A DNA stretch of 64,000 nt from Cadophora sp. MPI-SDFR-AT-0126 (taxonomy: Eukaryota; Ascomycota; Leotiomycetes; Helotiales; Ploettnerulaceae). A model generated the notes under the pieces. That model was not told the origin of the DNA, did no database searches, and saw only the letters and a list, made by a program, of their open reading frames with translations. The stretch spans positions 1,860,001-1,924,000 of the forward strand of contig JAGMVK010000007.1 of the NCBI GenBank assembly GCA_020747065.1. The letters run 5' to 3'. Shown one piece after another: positions 47,250 through 59,414 of this stretch. Numbering within the stretch: position 1 is the stretch's first letter; every line of letters begins with the position of its first letter. A program made the position numbers and the translations under genes.

Positions 47250-48568
47250 GTATCGAATTCTGGACATGGCAGGCTCAATCATTAACGCCAATTCCCTTGT
47301 ACTCTATAACTCTTGACATGATTGACGTTCTTCCGCTGAAGCTCGAGGGCGAGCTTGTCTTACTCCCTGGTTGAGTACTAGCCCAGTGTGTTGGTACGGT
47401 GATAATATAGAATAAGAAATTCGACCCAGTGTTTACTCATTACAACGGTGCATGTTCGCTTACTTTCAATCATTGATGCAGAACAGAGAGAACATCTCGA
47501 ATCAAACCGAGAATACTTCTAATGCTCGGAATTCTTGCCACAATTCTATTCGGTTGATAAATTGGCGTCCTTGGAATTTAAAGTGCTGCTTTTCTTCTCT
47601 CAGGAAAGCATGCAGTGTTGTTGAAGAATTGAGAAGTTGTGTAGGCTCCAGAAGGGCTTTTTTCTTGGGAAAAAAAGGTCAGTGTCTTTTTCGAAGAAGT
47701 ACTTCCAAGACTCAATCGTATTCTAGGGTAAGTTCCTTTGCTCCTTTGCATATCAAATCTTTCGCGGCCGTCTCCTCTTGGAAGTAACCCCGGCTCAACA
47801 GCCCATTAAGATATCAGACCACATACGAAGCTTGGTATAATAGAAGCTCTACTAAGGTCTTCCGCATGGGATAGTACATCGGAAGTGCACGGATGACTAG
47901 CATGATGTTGCATCTCCGGTGCTCGGAACCCTAAGGAAATTTGCAGGCAATGGTGCGGGTTTGTGCTCGGCCGTGACACCCTTGACACTCGTAGCGGCTC
48001 GGGACTTGGTCCAGATGCGGATGCTGGGCTCTGGTTTGGGATGAGGATCAGATGTGTCATGTAGTGGGATTCATGCACTTGAAGCGGATTAGGACAGGCC
48101 GAAGGATCAGGAGAAGAGAATTGAACAGAGGAAATTCTTGAGGTGAGGCCATGTAGAATAGTCACTCACAAAGCAGAGCAAGCAGATGCAGGAAATGTTC
48201 ATATACATATAAACATTGAAGAATAAGTTTGGATATGTCTATAAGTCTCAACCACCCAAATAAAAGAACAAGAAAAAAATGAAATCGTTGTATGAACGCC
48301 GAGCGGAATGCAATAAAGGTATATCCATTCATCGGACTATTAAAGTGCAATCCTCGCATACGAGCCTGTCATATATATCCCCACGTGAATCTCCGCGTCA
48401 AGCCTCTCAACGGCGACGCTGGAAACCGCCTCGTCTCCTCTTCCACGAATCGATCCGTGAATGAACCGCCTTGGTGAAATTGCTGAATCTGCTGAATCTA
48501 TGCCTCGAGTGCGGACATTGGCATGGCACCTGATTCTTTCGTTAGACATGATAAGCTGAAGAGGATGT
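47250..48568. other. Convergent intergenic region
   Basis: 1.3 kb between the stops of the 434-aa hypothetical (plus) and the cupredoxin (minus). No gene is supported; short frames on both strands show no family. Confidence 0.5.
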
Positions 48569-49561
48569 CTAGTAGGACCGACCTCCAATACCACCGAATG
48601 AACCAACACCTTGGACTGCAGCGTTGGGGAAAGCGGCAGCGCCGCAGAGGCAAGAGCATGCGCATGCACCGTTGGCCATTTGCCCTGTTCCTCCGACCAT
48701 CGTTGGGGCATTGGCCGCAGGTGGTGCAGCAGCTGGAGCAGAAGCAGCTGGCGGGGCGGCAGTGGCAGCTGGTTGTCCTCCTGCAATGACAGCGGTTGCT
48801 CCGGCACCCTTCTGGGCCACGGCCATCTGTTGGAACATGGCTTGGGTCTTGTTAGCTGTTGGGTTGATAGAGAAGGTCATTCCCTTTCCGCAGTGGTTGG
48901 CTTGACGGCAGTAAAACCCTGGAGTCATGTTAGTCTTCTCGCTCTCGGGTTGTTCGAAAGCCTCGAAACTTACAGAGAGGAGTGTCAACAGTGACTTGCA
49001 TAGCCACTTGAGGAGGTGGGCTGACGGTGTTGTTTGGGTTGGCCATGAAACCAGTATCCATTCCACCGGCGAGAGGGTCACAAGGTGTGGTGAAAGCAGA
49101 CTGCGTTGCTGTGTGGTTTTGCGAGTGGAATTCGAAAATAACCATGTCTCCAATGTTGGCCTTGACTTGATCTGGAGAGAAGACGAGTCCACCTGCTCCA
49201 CCAACAGTAACCTATTCGAACGTTAGTTGATTGCATCGCCTCAAGAAATTCTTCTTCTTACAGTATGTGTTGCAACTGCTGCTCCAGCAGGAGCGGCGAC
49301 TGTGGATGTCACTGTCTGAGTTGCGGCGTTGTTTCCAGCGTTGATCCAGATGATGATTACTTCGGTTACTTGAGCGTTCGAGGAGCCAACGTTAATGACT
49401 TGGTTGCCGCCCTTCGAAGAACCCTCGCCATTGGATACTTCGTGTTGTGTTCGTACGTTCAGCTCCGAGTCGACTGCACCTCTTGCAACCAACTCTGCTT
49501 GGAGTGATCCGGCCAACGCCAGAGGCGCGGCGCAAAGTGCTGTGATGGCGGAGAATCTCAT
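48569..49561 (-). CDS. Secreted cupredoxin-domain protein
   Basis: Three exons on the minus strand (49561-49262, 49211-48974, 48918-48569) give 295 aa. A signal peptide (MRFSAITALCAAPLALAGSL) is followed by about 80 Val/Thr/Ala-rich residues and the cupredoxin-like domain GGAGGLVFSPDQVKANIGDM, with IFEFHSQNHTATQS and WFYCRQANHCGKGMTFSINP. The His of NHT, the Cys of FYC, the His of NHC and the Met of KGM are placed as the copper ligands of a type I site. The C-terminus is Ala/Pro/Thr-rich, then Cys/Gly-rich (GACACSCLCGAAAF), without a clear GPI signal. Such extracellular serine-rich cupredoxins are widespread in filamentous fungi; copper binding or redox roles are assumed, rarely shown. Confidence 0.88.
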
Positions 49562-50783
49562 GATGAATATATTAGATGAAGTTGACTAGGCGTCGTAATA
49601 AGAGGTATTGCAAAAGATGAAAGCCGCACTGCGGAAGAGCTAAACTATCAAAGTTGGTTGTCGTGGCTTGAAGAAGTGATCGTAAGTGACAGGAGATACT
49701 ATTAGCCAGATGGCGAGGGCCTGCTCGTGAGATGATAGAAAAGCTGAAGATGAAATAAGAACTGAGTGAAAGAGTGTGTTCACGGCAAAGTCGAATGAAT
49801 AAGAGCAGACAGAATGTACAATTGTTCTGGGGATGAAGGGTATTAAATCAAGCATGAAATTGGTCCCAAGCATGCCTTGTAATCCTCGTGGGTGGACGCT
49901 GCAGGAGATCCTGGCGCGAAACAGGCCGGAGCGCACCTCGTCCGGACATGGAGCCATCCAAACGGCATTGTGCTTGGGACGGATCTGATGTGTGATCCGA
50001 GACAAAATTATCTGAAGTGCTGGATGATGGAGGCCAGCTTGGGCACGGATTGCAGAGTGGTGAGGGCGGTCGTCGAGGGGGAGGCCCTCGGACGCGGAGT
50101 GTTTTAAAGTTCGTTGCAGAAGCGTCTCAACCCGCCGTGCAACAGGGGTAACCGAGCACGCCAATGTCTCGCGGAGGGGCAACAACATCAGATCAAGGTT
50201 AAAAATGTGGATTTCGACGTGATAAGGTTAGAGTGTTCCGGGAGATCAGATTTTTCTCGACTGCCATCTCAACATCCCAAGAGTTGGCATCCAGGAGTGG
50301 GAGGCGGGGCGGATGCACATTGAGTGGAAAAGGAGGCGTGCTATGCGCAGCGGCCAGTAATCGCTCAAACAGCCAAGCGAACTGTTTAACATTGGCGGTG
50401 ATTACATTACACGTTTGAAACGTAATTTTGTGGCCGTTGGTTGTGGTCCAGAAGAGAAATGAATTGGCTTGGAAAGGCTGTCAAGCTGTCAATCAAAGAT
50501 ACCTCATCCGGTCTCAAGCGGAGAAGGCTCGGGAAGACATAAAACATGAGGCTGAGCGCCTAACGACATGTGGTCTTCGTCCTGAAACGGCGCATACTCT
50601 CATACCTGGGTCAAGCTTTGTTTCCTCTGCACCACTGTCGAGCCTATCCCATGTCCTTTGACACCTGCCAGATACAAACCGTCGCTCGGACCTGAACTTG
50701 AGGCTTGCTTGCTTGTCCCTGCTATGATCGGATGGCCAAACTGTCACTGTCACAGAAAGTCATTCCATGCCTGAAGGATCCAC
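49562..50783. other. Intergenic region upstream of the cupredoxin gene
   Basis: Promoter side of the minus-strand cupredoxin gene and 3' side of the Smn1-like gene. The longest minus-strand frame (50188 to 49640, 182 codons) has no recognisable features and overlaps the promoter, so I leave it out. Confidence 0.45.
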
Positions 50784-51488
50784 CTATGCTTCATGCTTGG
50801 CAAGCTTGTCTGCTTTTGCGGTCTGCTTTCCTTCGTGCAATCCGGTGTAATATCCCGCGTAGTACCAAGACATAAGCAGATTCTTAAGGTCGTTGTCGTG
50901 AACTGCATTGAATTACCCTTATCAGCAAATCTCACGGCTCCGAGGAGAGCCTGAGCCGGATGTTTGTCTCACCTTGACCGATCAAATGCTGGGGCAGAGC
51001 TGGCGATCTGTTTGAGTGCTCCCTTTGCTCCACTACCTAAAGACAGACAAGACTTAGCACTGGGTCCGCCAAGTTTCAACATTCCATAATTTCGACTCTT
51101 TTTGGTTCGAAACTCCTTACCGGAACGTGCTCTTCGTAGGAAGTGATGTCAACATCAGCTGTTTCTTCGGATGCCCCCTTCTTGGCATGAGGATCTTGAG
51201 CCACTTCATAATGCACGTCCTCGCCCCTGGATCAATTAGAATTTGTCAAATTTAGTTCCTTCTGGCTGGACTCACATCTGCTTGTTTGTATTCCCAGCCT
51301 CCTTCAAAATTTGGTCGACATTTCCTCCTCGAGCTTTTATGCTGTGGTATTTCTCCTTCCGGTCAGTTCGAGCCTCGACTTGGTTCGCAGATTCTCACCT
51401 TATATTCATCAAGAGCCTCATTCCAGGAATCCACCAGTGACGAATCATCCCAAATTTGGGAGTGTGATGGGTTGCCGTTGGATGCCAT
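50784..51488 (-). CDS. smn1: Survival motor neuron (Smn1) homologue
   Basis: Five small exons on the minus strand (51488-51399, 51355-51276, 51226-51121, 51036-50973, 50902-50784) give 152 aa, as I recall the same length as S. pombe Smn1. Introns are 43-84 bases with good splice sites, so no single reading frame shows the protein. The N-terminus QIWDDSSLVDSWNEALDEYK is the Gemin2-binding helix, continued by EKYHSIKARGGNVDQIL. The C-terminus LLMSWYYAGYYTGLHEGKQT is the YG box that makes SMN oligomers (glycines spaced as in YxxGYxxGxxxG). No Tudor domain lies between, as in other fungal members. The protein should act in cytoplasmic assembly of Sm rings on spliceosomal snRNAs. An upstream in-frame ATG (51560) would add 24 residues; I chose 51488 because the family starts just before the WDD helix. 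Confidence 0.87.
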
Positions 51489-51860
51489 CTTTCTGGGTCT
51501 TGAAGTCGTTCTGGTGTTGTTCTTGAGTGCATCCGCGTCCTTCGAGGAAACCACGAGCATTAGCTCGATCTTAAGCGAACCACAATTTCAACGTCAGGTG
51601 CGGAGTTTTCTGTAGATCGACAGGTCATTGCCGCAAGACGAAGATAGACGAATTAGAGGACATTTTCACGCGCATCTTGCATCTTTTATCAGCCAGCATA
51701 CCCAAGACGACGGTGCGATCTCTGTACGCAATTTCAATGTTTACGTCACGTGTTAGTGCTTATTTCCCTTCGACTGCCAGAAGCCAAGTTGTTCATTGAG
51801 ACAAAGCTGCAAGTTACCAATGAGTTTAGCTGTCCAAGAACAAGTGGTCTTTCGGGACTT
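51489..51860. other. Short region between Smn1 start and dehydrogenase pseudogene end
   Basis: Promoter of the minus-strand Smn1-like gene. No further gene is seen. Confidence 0.5.
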
Positions 51861-52837
51861 CTAGTAGTCTTCAATTGCCCATTTTTCCAGCTGTGTTTCC
51901 GTCCATTCCCACAAGTCCCCTTTCAGCCGATTGTCTTTCGATTTTGTAGTTCTGTGCCGATTGATACCTATGGGCTCATAATACTGCCCACTGATCACGT
52001 TATCCACCGTTGCAACTCATAGTTGATCCCAAGATCCTTCTTCCGCAGTTTTGAGTCCTAGTATAAAGAGCTTCCGCGAAACAGCATTACCGTTGATCTA
52101 TGCCGGCGTCAATGTTGTATCGCATACGTCCAGATGAACCTCAACAAACTTGATAGCATAAAATCGGCGTGCTAATTCAGCAGTGTAGACGAAGTTCGCC
52201 CAGTTTGGGCTGAAAATATCAACGCCAGGAATCTTTCCCACCCAGCAAGCTCAGAAACGAGAGGTTGAGCTAAGTCGAACGGATATCTTTGGAACACCCT
52301 CTGCCGCACGCAGGCGGTACCTGTCCGAGGTGGTGACGACGACACGAACGTGGAGTTGAAGAACTGTTGTTTCGAGAAGCTGTGGGAGGAGCAGCTGGAC
52401 AAACAAAGCGCGACCAAGATGGTTGACGCCAATATGTACCTCATATCCATCTACAGTCAATCCAGGGGAGGCACCCAAATTTCCCGCATTGCAGAAATGC
52501 AGGTCAAAACGTTCGTTGCTTGAGTTAATCTTTCCTGCAACATCCGTCACTGTTTGAAGAGATCCAAGATCGCACTCAACGAATACGGTCTCCAATTGAG
52601 GAGCCAACGATTTGATATCGTTTTTGACTGATTCAGCGATTGTAGCATTGCACGCAGCAATGAACGTGCGCTTGTGGTTGTGCTTTGCCACAGACAAGCA
52701 AGTTTCTCTGCCCAATCCGGTGTTGCCTATGAATGTCAATGGAAAGCCGTGAAAATGACCAATGGAGAAACTCACCAGCGTGTCACAAGAATGACCCTGC
52801 CAGAGAGGTCGAGAGTATCGATGTCAGAATTAAATAT
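51861..52837 (-). pseudogene. Decayed short-chain dehydrogenase/reductase
   Basis: Reading the minus strand, protein similarity to fungal SDRs runs through the whole interval but changes frame. DIDTLDLSGRVILVT precedes a normal-looking intron (52775-52727). It is followed, one base out of frame, by the NAD(P)-binding NTGLG motif, then FDLHFCNAGNLGASPGLTVD and VRVVVTTSDRYRLRAAEGVP. The catalytic YxxxK segment (YFQPK) survives, but a frameshift separates it from NFVYTAELARRF. The C-terminus (ISGQYYEPIGINRHRTTK ... EKWAIEDY) is intact but preceded by a TGA where relatives usually have Trp. The likely start codon reads ATA. At least three frameshifts and one nonsense change make a working product very unlikely. 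Reductase of unknown substrate originally. Confidence 0.8.
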
Positions 52838-53501
52838 CTTTTGCTCAGACAGTCTTGTCTCGTCAAAGTCGACGCAGAAAATGGAGATGGCGATAGGACA
52901 GATTGGATATGTATGCAGTAATAATTGAAGAAGTAACAGAGAACTCAGGGGACTGTCATATGCTCATCTTTCAGTTTCGGAAATCATAATTCAACCATAG
53001 TGCCGGGTAGAATCCGATAATCCCAGGTCAACAGGCACCGGATGAATATCATGCTCTGGTTACATGACTTTTGAATAATGGCAATCGCAGCTGGAGAATA
53101 AAAAAACAGCAATGATCATGTCTCCAAGGCCTACAGCACTCAATTTCTGACGGTCTGAGAGAATAGAGAAGCATATTGCTTAGTCCGATTGCCTATGGTT
53201 GCATAACTTATCAAATATCAACTCAGAAGACATCATTGACAATTCGTCTCTTATCTTTGAACTTATTGTGTATATAAGAGTAAGTATTTAGGAATAACTC
53301 AATCGGGGGAAATCAAGAATCCCGAGATAAGGTTCAGAAGTTGCCTGTGAAGGCTCAAAGGAGGGGGGAGGATAAGCGGCAGGGAGAATTCTTAGGGGCC
53401 TCACCGCCTTGGATGGCAGAACCATTTCAATTTGAAAAAAAGTTTACCCAAGTGATCTCGAATACAGCACAACCACCTGCAGAATTGAACAATTCCGCAC
53501 A
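52838..53501. other. Intergenic region between SDR pseudogene and nucleolar protein gene
   Basis: This would be the divergent promoter of the former dehydrogenase and of the RRM protein. The stretch 53040-53300 is AT-rich with no gene. Confidence 0.45.
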
Positions 53502-55252
53502 ATGGCAAAGGATACGCAATCAAAGAAGCGCAAGGGTGAGTAAATATATCTCAACGTCTATCTCATGCTAATTCATGAACAGCTTCAGTTCCTGAGGCCG
53601 AGGCTAAAAAGGTGAAAAAGGCGAAGAATGCTGTCGCAACTCCCAGCGAGACACCAGCAAAGAAGCGCAAAGGTATTTATTGCTTGTATCGTCTAAAATG
53701 TATTCAATTGCTAACGATCGCATCAGCTACCGACGATGCTGCTCCTGCAAAGGTGAAGAAGACCAAGACACCCAAAGACTCATCCGACGTTAAAGCTTCT
53801 ACTACCACCGACAAAGCTCCCAAGAAAACCAGTAGCACGTCAACCTCCAAGGAAGCTTTGAAAGATCCAAAGGAGACCGCTATTTCTGAAAAGAAGTCTG
53901 TCGTTACTCAACCCAAAAAGGGTACAGCAGTGACCACAAAGAAGGCTGCTGCCAGCACAGAGAACGACGAAAACCCTGACATCGAAGCAGACGAGGAGAT
54001 GGACTCTGGCCTCGAGGACGAGGATAAAGATATGGAGGGGGATTCAGACTCGGAGCCGGATGACCAGACTAAGGCTATGTTGAAGGGTTTCGAGAGCGAT
54101 GGAGACAGTGAGGAGGTCGACGACGGACTCCCCCAGGGTACCGAGGTACCTATTCGCAAGCAGCTCAGTAAGAAGGAAGAGAAGAAGCTGGCAAAGATCA
54201 AAGAGTCTGGGGCGTCTGAAAAGCCTGGAGTGGTCTACATCGGTCGTATTCCACACGGTTTCTACGAAAATGAGATGAGAGCCTATTTCGGTCAATTCGG
54301 CAAGATCCTTCAACTCCGCATGTCTCGCAACAAGAAGACAGGCGCTGGAAAGCACTACGGCTGGATCAAGTTCGAGTCTGCTGTTGTCGCAGATATTGTC
54401 GCCAGAACTATGGATAATTACTTGATGTTCGGTCACATTCTTAAGGTCAAGCTCATCCCAGAGGAGCAAGTCAACGAGGATTGGTTCAAGGGCGCCAATA
54501 AGCGATTTAAGAAAGTTCCCTGGAACAAGATGGAAGGCAGAAACCTTGAGCAGGGTAAGTCGGAGGAAGCCTGGAATACGAAGGTTGAGAAAGAGGCGGA
54601 GAAGCGAGAGAAGAAATCTCGGAAGCTGAAAGAGATTGGTTACGAATTCAAGGGCCCAACACTCAAAACTGCCACTGGTGTTGCAAAGCCCAAGGCACTT
54701 GAAGATTTAACCAACAGAGAGAACGAAATCAAGGCCGTCGAAGCTGCACCCACAGTCGAGGACGCCAGCAAGTCATCGAAGAAAGGCAAGAAAGCTAAGA
54801 AGATGCAAGTTGGCAATGGAGACCCCAACCCACCAACGGGAAACAAGGAGGAGAACCGAGCAGTTAACTTCCCACCAACCAAGGAGGATGTCGCGGAGTC
54901 TATCGACGCCCTCATCGCTGAGGTAACTGAGAAGCCAAAGAAGGGGAAGCAGACAAAGGTTCTCAAGGCCACCGAGGCTGTTGAAGAGGAGCCCGTTGTT
55001 GTCGTTACTGAGAAATTAATCGAGGCCAAGCCAAAAACGGAAAAGAAGGTCAAGAAGACAAAGGTCGTTGAGACCGCTGAGTCCACCGAGGTAGCTGAGC
55101 CAGAACCTATTGCCGACATCCCTGAGAAGAAGCTCAAGACCAAGAAGTCCAAGACTTCGTTGGTTGAGACAACTGTCACCCCTGTTGTCGCTGCCCCTGA
55201 AGAGACCGCCAAGAAGTCGAAGAAGGTCAAGAAGGCGAAAGCTACTGTTTGA
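53502..55252 (+). CDS. Nop15-type nucleolar RRM protein
   Basis: Three exons (53502-53535, 53583-53672, 53727-55252) give about 549 aa. The second exon may start at 53583 or 53589, a two-residue difference. The second intron (54 bases) contains no stop and keeps the frame, so an unspliced reading also stays open. The N-terminal 200 residues are Lys/Thr/Ser-rich and then acidic (SGLEDEDKDMEGDSDSEPDD). One RRM spans about 208-290: VVYIGRIPHGFYENEMRAYF holds RNP2 and KHYGWIKFES RNP1. It continues into LMFGHILKVKLIPEEQ and the Nop15/NIFK-specific NKRFKKVPWNKMEGRNLEQ. The last 230 residues repeat Lys-Lys-rich blocks alternating with acidic ones. Nop15 binds pre-60S particles at the ITS2 foot in the nucleolus. 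The tail is longer than I expect for yeast Nop15 (about 220 aa in total). Confidence 0.9.
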
Positions 55253-57067
55253 TCGCGCTCCCTTTGTCAAATCTACTATTGCTTCTTGCAGTGTAGACTT
55301 TTGTTTTTCGGCCTTGGCGTAGCTGGAGTATCTTGCTGTTAACGATTCGATGGCATCATTAGGATTGGCATGTGGACAAGTAGTATACTTGGTCTAAATA
55401 CGTAAAGAATCTTACAGAAAGAACATTAAAAGTCCCCTGAACGAGAGCCGGTTCGTGACTTGTGAATGTCCAAAAATAGCGTGAAAAGTTATGAAGAGCG
55501 ACAAGTAATTTCGTTCGACAATTTCACAGAACGACGCTTTCGACCCATGATTTCACCTCGGACGCAAGAGAAGAGAAGGTCCATAATCTACCAATTTAGA
55601 TTTTGGCTCCTGACTTCTCTCAGATTCGTTTTGCCGTCGTCCCCCACCCACAGAAGGATCTGTTCTGAAACGAATTTATGAGGTAGCTGCAACCGGTCCA
55701 TTACTCTGGTCTTAAAGTCATCGCAATCAGTCTAATCCATCTTTTGTCACTCATCCCCATCATCTGCGCCACTTCTTCATTAACCATAGCTGGTATACGG
55801 TGGCACAACTCCAAACTGACACTCTTCATCCGAACCTGGATGAGGAGAGCCTGTCAAAGCTTGTATATTGGAGAATAAGCTGACGAAAGATAGAATAGTG
55901 ATTGATAGAAAAAAGGTGATATCCCAAGCGAGAGTTGTGAAATGACACAGATCAACAAACAAGAAATTTTCATCCTCAACCGTCCCACAATATCAGACCA
56001 TTATCAAGCCCAGAATATCTATTGAGAGCATTATTTTCGTTTTGAGTTTGCACTTTACCACGATAGGGAAGGTACCGCGACGTGCAGCTTGTTCCGTTGT
56101 TCGCCAATCCCCCTTTCGCTGCTTGACGGCACAGAGCTATGTTCGAGCAGACTCTATTTGCCCCTTGTATCATAATAGTACCTGCTCTCCTAAGTTAAGA
56201 TAGCCTGTTCTTGCCAGATGCCATTTCAAGGATCCAAAGCTCTGAATCCTTGCCCGACGAGCACTCAAATTTTCGAAATGTCCAAGGTCTATTGTCCTTA
56301 AGTTCATAGTATTTAGCGAAAAGATGTATATTTCGCAACTCAGTCTTCTAAAATTGATAGATCACAAACATACAGTCTACACAACAGAAAATGTCTCCAT
56401 AGCAAACCAGTGCAATCTACACGGGACCATCATCTTCAAACACGGTGGTCGGCAACTCGACAGCGCAGCAGCAACGCTCGACGCTCTCAGACGTGGCAGC
56501 GGGCAAGATCCCCAATGCTGTGGATGGGGGATCAGGCGTGGAGCAGATTTCTTCAAGGCGGTTGCTCTTGGTGCATTATTTTTTGCTTTGTCGGGAGGGT
56601 GCCGATTTAGGGGTTTAGGTGTAGGTCATCTTCTGAAGAGATGTCGTATCGTGCTGACTATGTGATTGTAGTATGATGGTGAAAGAGGCGTTGATTTGAC
56701 GATCAATTTGCTGATGCAAGAGTTTTGAGACGACGATGGCACTTGCTGGGTAGGTTTTCCTTGGAACGGAATGTTTAAAAGGTAAATGACTGGCTGACAT
56801 CCGTCTAGCTTCAGAAACATCAAGGAGACTTCAACAAGCCATCTGTCCCTCTTGCAGCCGAATGGAATTCTGGTAAAGCTGTAAGTCGAGCAGCTGTTCC
56901 CGTGAGCCGTAAAGGTCAGAAATTGAGACCGGACTACAAAATGGTTCGGGAGTATGTCTTTAAAAGTAAAAGCCACGAAATAGAGAAAGAGTAGCAAATG
57001 TAAATAAACAAATGTCAAAAATCTTATCTTCGTATCTTACATTCTATTGTAGATATTCTTTGTATCG
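55253..57067. other. Convergent intergenic region, 1.8 kb
   Basis: This lies between the stops of the Nop15-type gene (plus) and the AAAP transporter (minus). Frames on the minus strand around 55780-56300 give short protein-like stretches, but they start without ATG and are broken by stops. I see no supported gene. Part could be an old pseudogene, but I cannot name it. Confidence 0.4.
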
Positions 57068-58781
57068 CTATTGGCATTGTGCCACCCCGCCTTCATTCCG
57101 TATCATTTTCATAACGGCCTGAACTAATGATATACACATCACAGCTCCACCAAATGCCACGCAAGCAACAGCTGGTGCAGTCTTCCAACTCCTTGTACTA
57201 AGTTTCAGATAACACAACGGGGGCAGAACATAAGCAAGAGCACAAGCACTCGTAGCTCCAATCAGCTCGAAGACAGCGCCCAAGTCGCAAGTGAGAAGGC
57301 TAAGCGTCATGGCACTCACGACGAGCGACGTCGAGAATATGAGATGAAGGTTCATGTTGAAAGGTTCGCCCGGGAACCAATAGTTGAACATGACTTCGCG
57401 GCAAACGAAGGCTTCCAAAGGAAGTGTGGTGAGCATGTTTAGCCCAAAACAGAGGCGGGCGATGTTCACCATGATGTTGTCCGAGGGGAAGTTGTTGAGA
57501 ACGTTGCCTTGGGTGAGGGAGCCGAAAGTTAGGAAGCCGGCGAGAGCCATGAGTAGGCATGCTACCATGGAGATGCTCGTGCTGTAGTGGGTTACACGAG
57601 CAAATCGATCTATCGTAGGGGTCTTGAGAGAGCCGTAGATGAGAAGGGAATTATGATGACAGACGAATGCTATGCATGCTTGCATTAGCGAATGAAAACT
57701 AGAATGCAAAAGAACAACAAACCGAAAGATATGACCCCAATCGCTTGGAAAATTCCGCTATTGATGGTCAATAGCGGGGTGCTAAATGTCCCCCTCGACT
57801 CCTTTGGTACCATGAAACCCTGGGTCACAACCGTAAATAAAATGATGACCATGCTGATCAACGCCAGTGTGCTCGCTTTTGCCAACTATTTCTGTCAGTT
57901 GTCCAGTTTTCAAGGGGTGGGAACCATCCTACCTTAGCAATATCCCGATACAAGCTCAGGGGATAGCTAATGCCCAGTATGAAAATGACAATGACTGCCC
58001 GTCTATTTGTCAGAAGCCCCAACACAGGTATATCTCCCAAGCCTGGAAACACCGCAGCCAAAACATGCGGTATTGAATCTCCCACAATTATGCCAAACGC
58101 CACCATGCCCCCAAAAGCAAATGCCCATTGTGCGACTGAAATGGCAATCAAGCCTGTTCTGCCAAAGCAATGCTCTACTGTCCCTTGGAAACTATTGCTT
58201 CCACTAAGCTTACTATTTATCACAATCAGGCGTATCGTCCAATCCACCGTAATCGTAAGTCCAACAAGCAATATGATGCCTGCCAGAAGCCCGGCCTGTT
58301 TGAAGGCGTAAGGCTGTCCGATAATTCCCGCCCCTATGATCGAATTCGCCATGTTCATGAACGCAGACCTCAGACCTGACTTGGGTCGCAGACGTTCCCT
58401 TTCAGCCCATTCATGCACATCGTCGTCACCCCAAGGACTCGCTGCCAGAGTGACTGATGGCGCTTCGATATCCGTAAGCAGAGGGATGAAAGCTTGAGGA
58501 CGAGGATCGCGACGCCCGGAGAGGGGGGAATCGTTATAGGGAGGAGGGGCACCATTGCTGTGTATATCTGTATCTATAGCTGGAGGCAGGTCGAATCGAA
58601 CACGATTCGGAGTTCGAGGGGTTCGAGGTTCGGCTTCTGGGGAGCTGTCGCGGCCTGGGTGTACGACTAGGTCTTCGTCGTCAGAGGAGTTGCCGGACAG
58701 GAGACCACGGTCTTCCTCATGGGATGGATCTGCTGTGCTCTCGCCATCCTTGCGGGTGGTGTTTGTTTTGGCCTTGGCCAT
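57068..58781 (-). CDS. AAAP-family vacuolar amino acid transporter (AVT-like)
   Basis: Three exons on the minus strand (58781-57933, 57885-57723, 57669-57068) give 537 aa. The first 135 residues are charged and disordered (EEDRGLLSGNSSDDEDLVVH). Then the SLC38/AVT signature appears, LRSAFMNMANSIIGAGIIGQ with PYAFKQAGLL, followed by about ten further membrane segments, including DIAKLAKASTLAL, GVISFAFVCHHNSLLIYGSL and ALAYVLPPLCYLKLS. This arrangement fits fungal vacuolar amino acid exporters of the AVT2/AVT7 type. The direction and substrates cannot be read from sequence. Both introns fall inside conserved motifs, and splicing restores them exactly. Confidence 0.9.
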
Positions 58782-59414
58782 GCTATTATCGAGGAAGCAT
58801 TATTGTGTTGGGACGGCAGAGGACAAGGTAAAGTTGATATGGTCTCCCGAATTCTGGAAGACGGGATCCATGGCTCGCTTATCTGCGGGCTGAGCAAACT
58901 ATTTTGGGGGATGGGATTCAGGGGAAGAGCCAACATGTTTACTTTTGGATCACTCTGAAGACGTCACAAGAGAAGCAAAAAGAGCATGTTCATCTGAAAA
59001 ATTCATGCTTGGTCAATTATTGTGTACGTGACCCTTTCTAGAATGTACATCGTGGCGTTCTGCCTTTTGGTGCCGGGTGTGCAGGTCATTTTGCCCACTC
59101 CCCAGCATGCTCGCTCAAGCAATGCTGCGCTAATAATTACAAAATTGGAAAGAGATCCAAAAGGGTTCTCCTATGATATGTTGTACACTGGCCGGGCCAG
59201 ATTTTGGTGCCTCCATACACATGTATGACTTGCTCAATTGCCAAGTCATGTGAAAACGACGAGAGATGGACGAGCCCTGGGTGAGAGCGTGGGCGGAACG
59301 TTCTCTGGCGCTGGGAGTGCCGGGGTATATGATGGGGCCAGGCCAGAGTCGACGCCCGTGAAAGGGGCCACTAAGTGGCGTGTATTGGAAGAAGGGTAGA
59401 GTAACCAAGAGTGA
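58782..59414. other. Intergenic region upstream of the AAAP transporter
   Basis: Promoter side of the minus-strand transporter and 3' side of the aspartic protease. No gene is supported. Confidence 0.5.

Noticed and set aside
49640..50188. 182-codon minus-strand frame upstream of the cupredoxin gene
   Set aside because: No recognisable domain or signal; overlaps the promoter of the cupredoxin gene.
54640..55230. 196-codon minus-strand frame under the Nop15-type gene
   Set aside because: Shadow of Lys/Glu-rich codons; no independent features.
55780..56173. Short minus-strand frames with hydrophobic and Cys-containing stretches
   Set aside because: The upper frame starts without ATG and the two cannot be joined by a clear intron; probably chance in 3' flanks.
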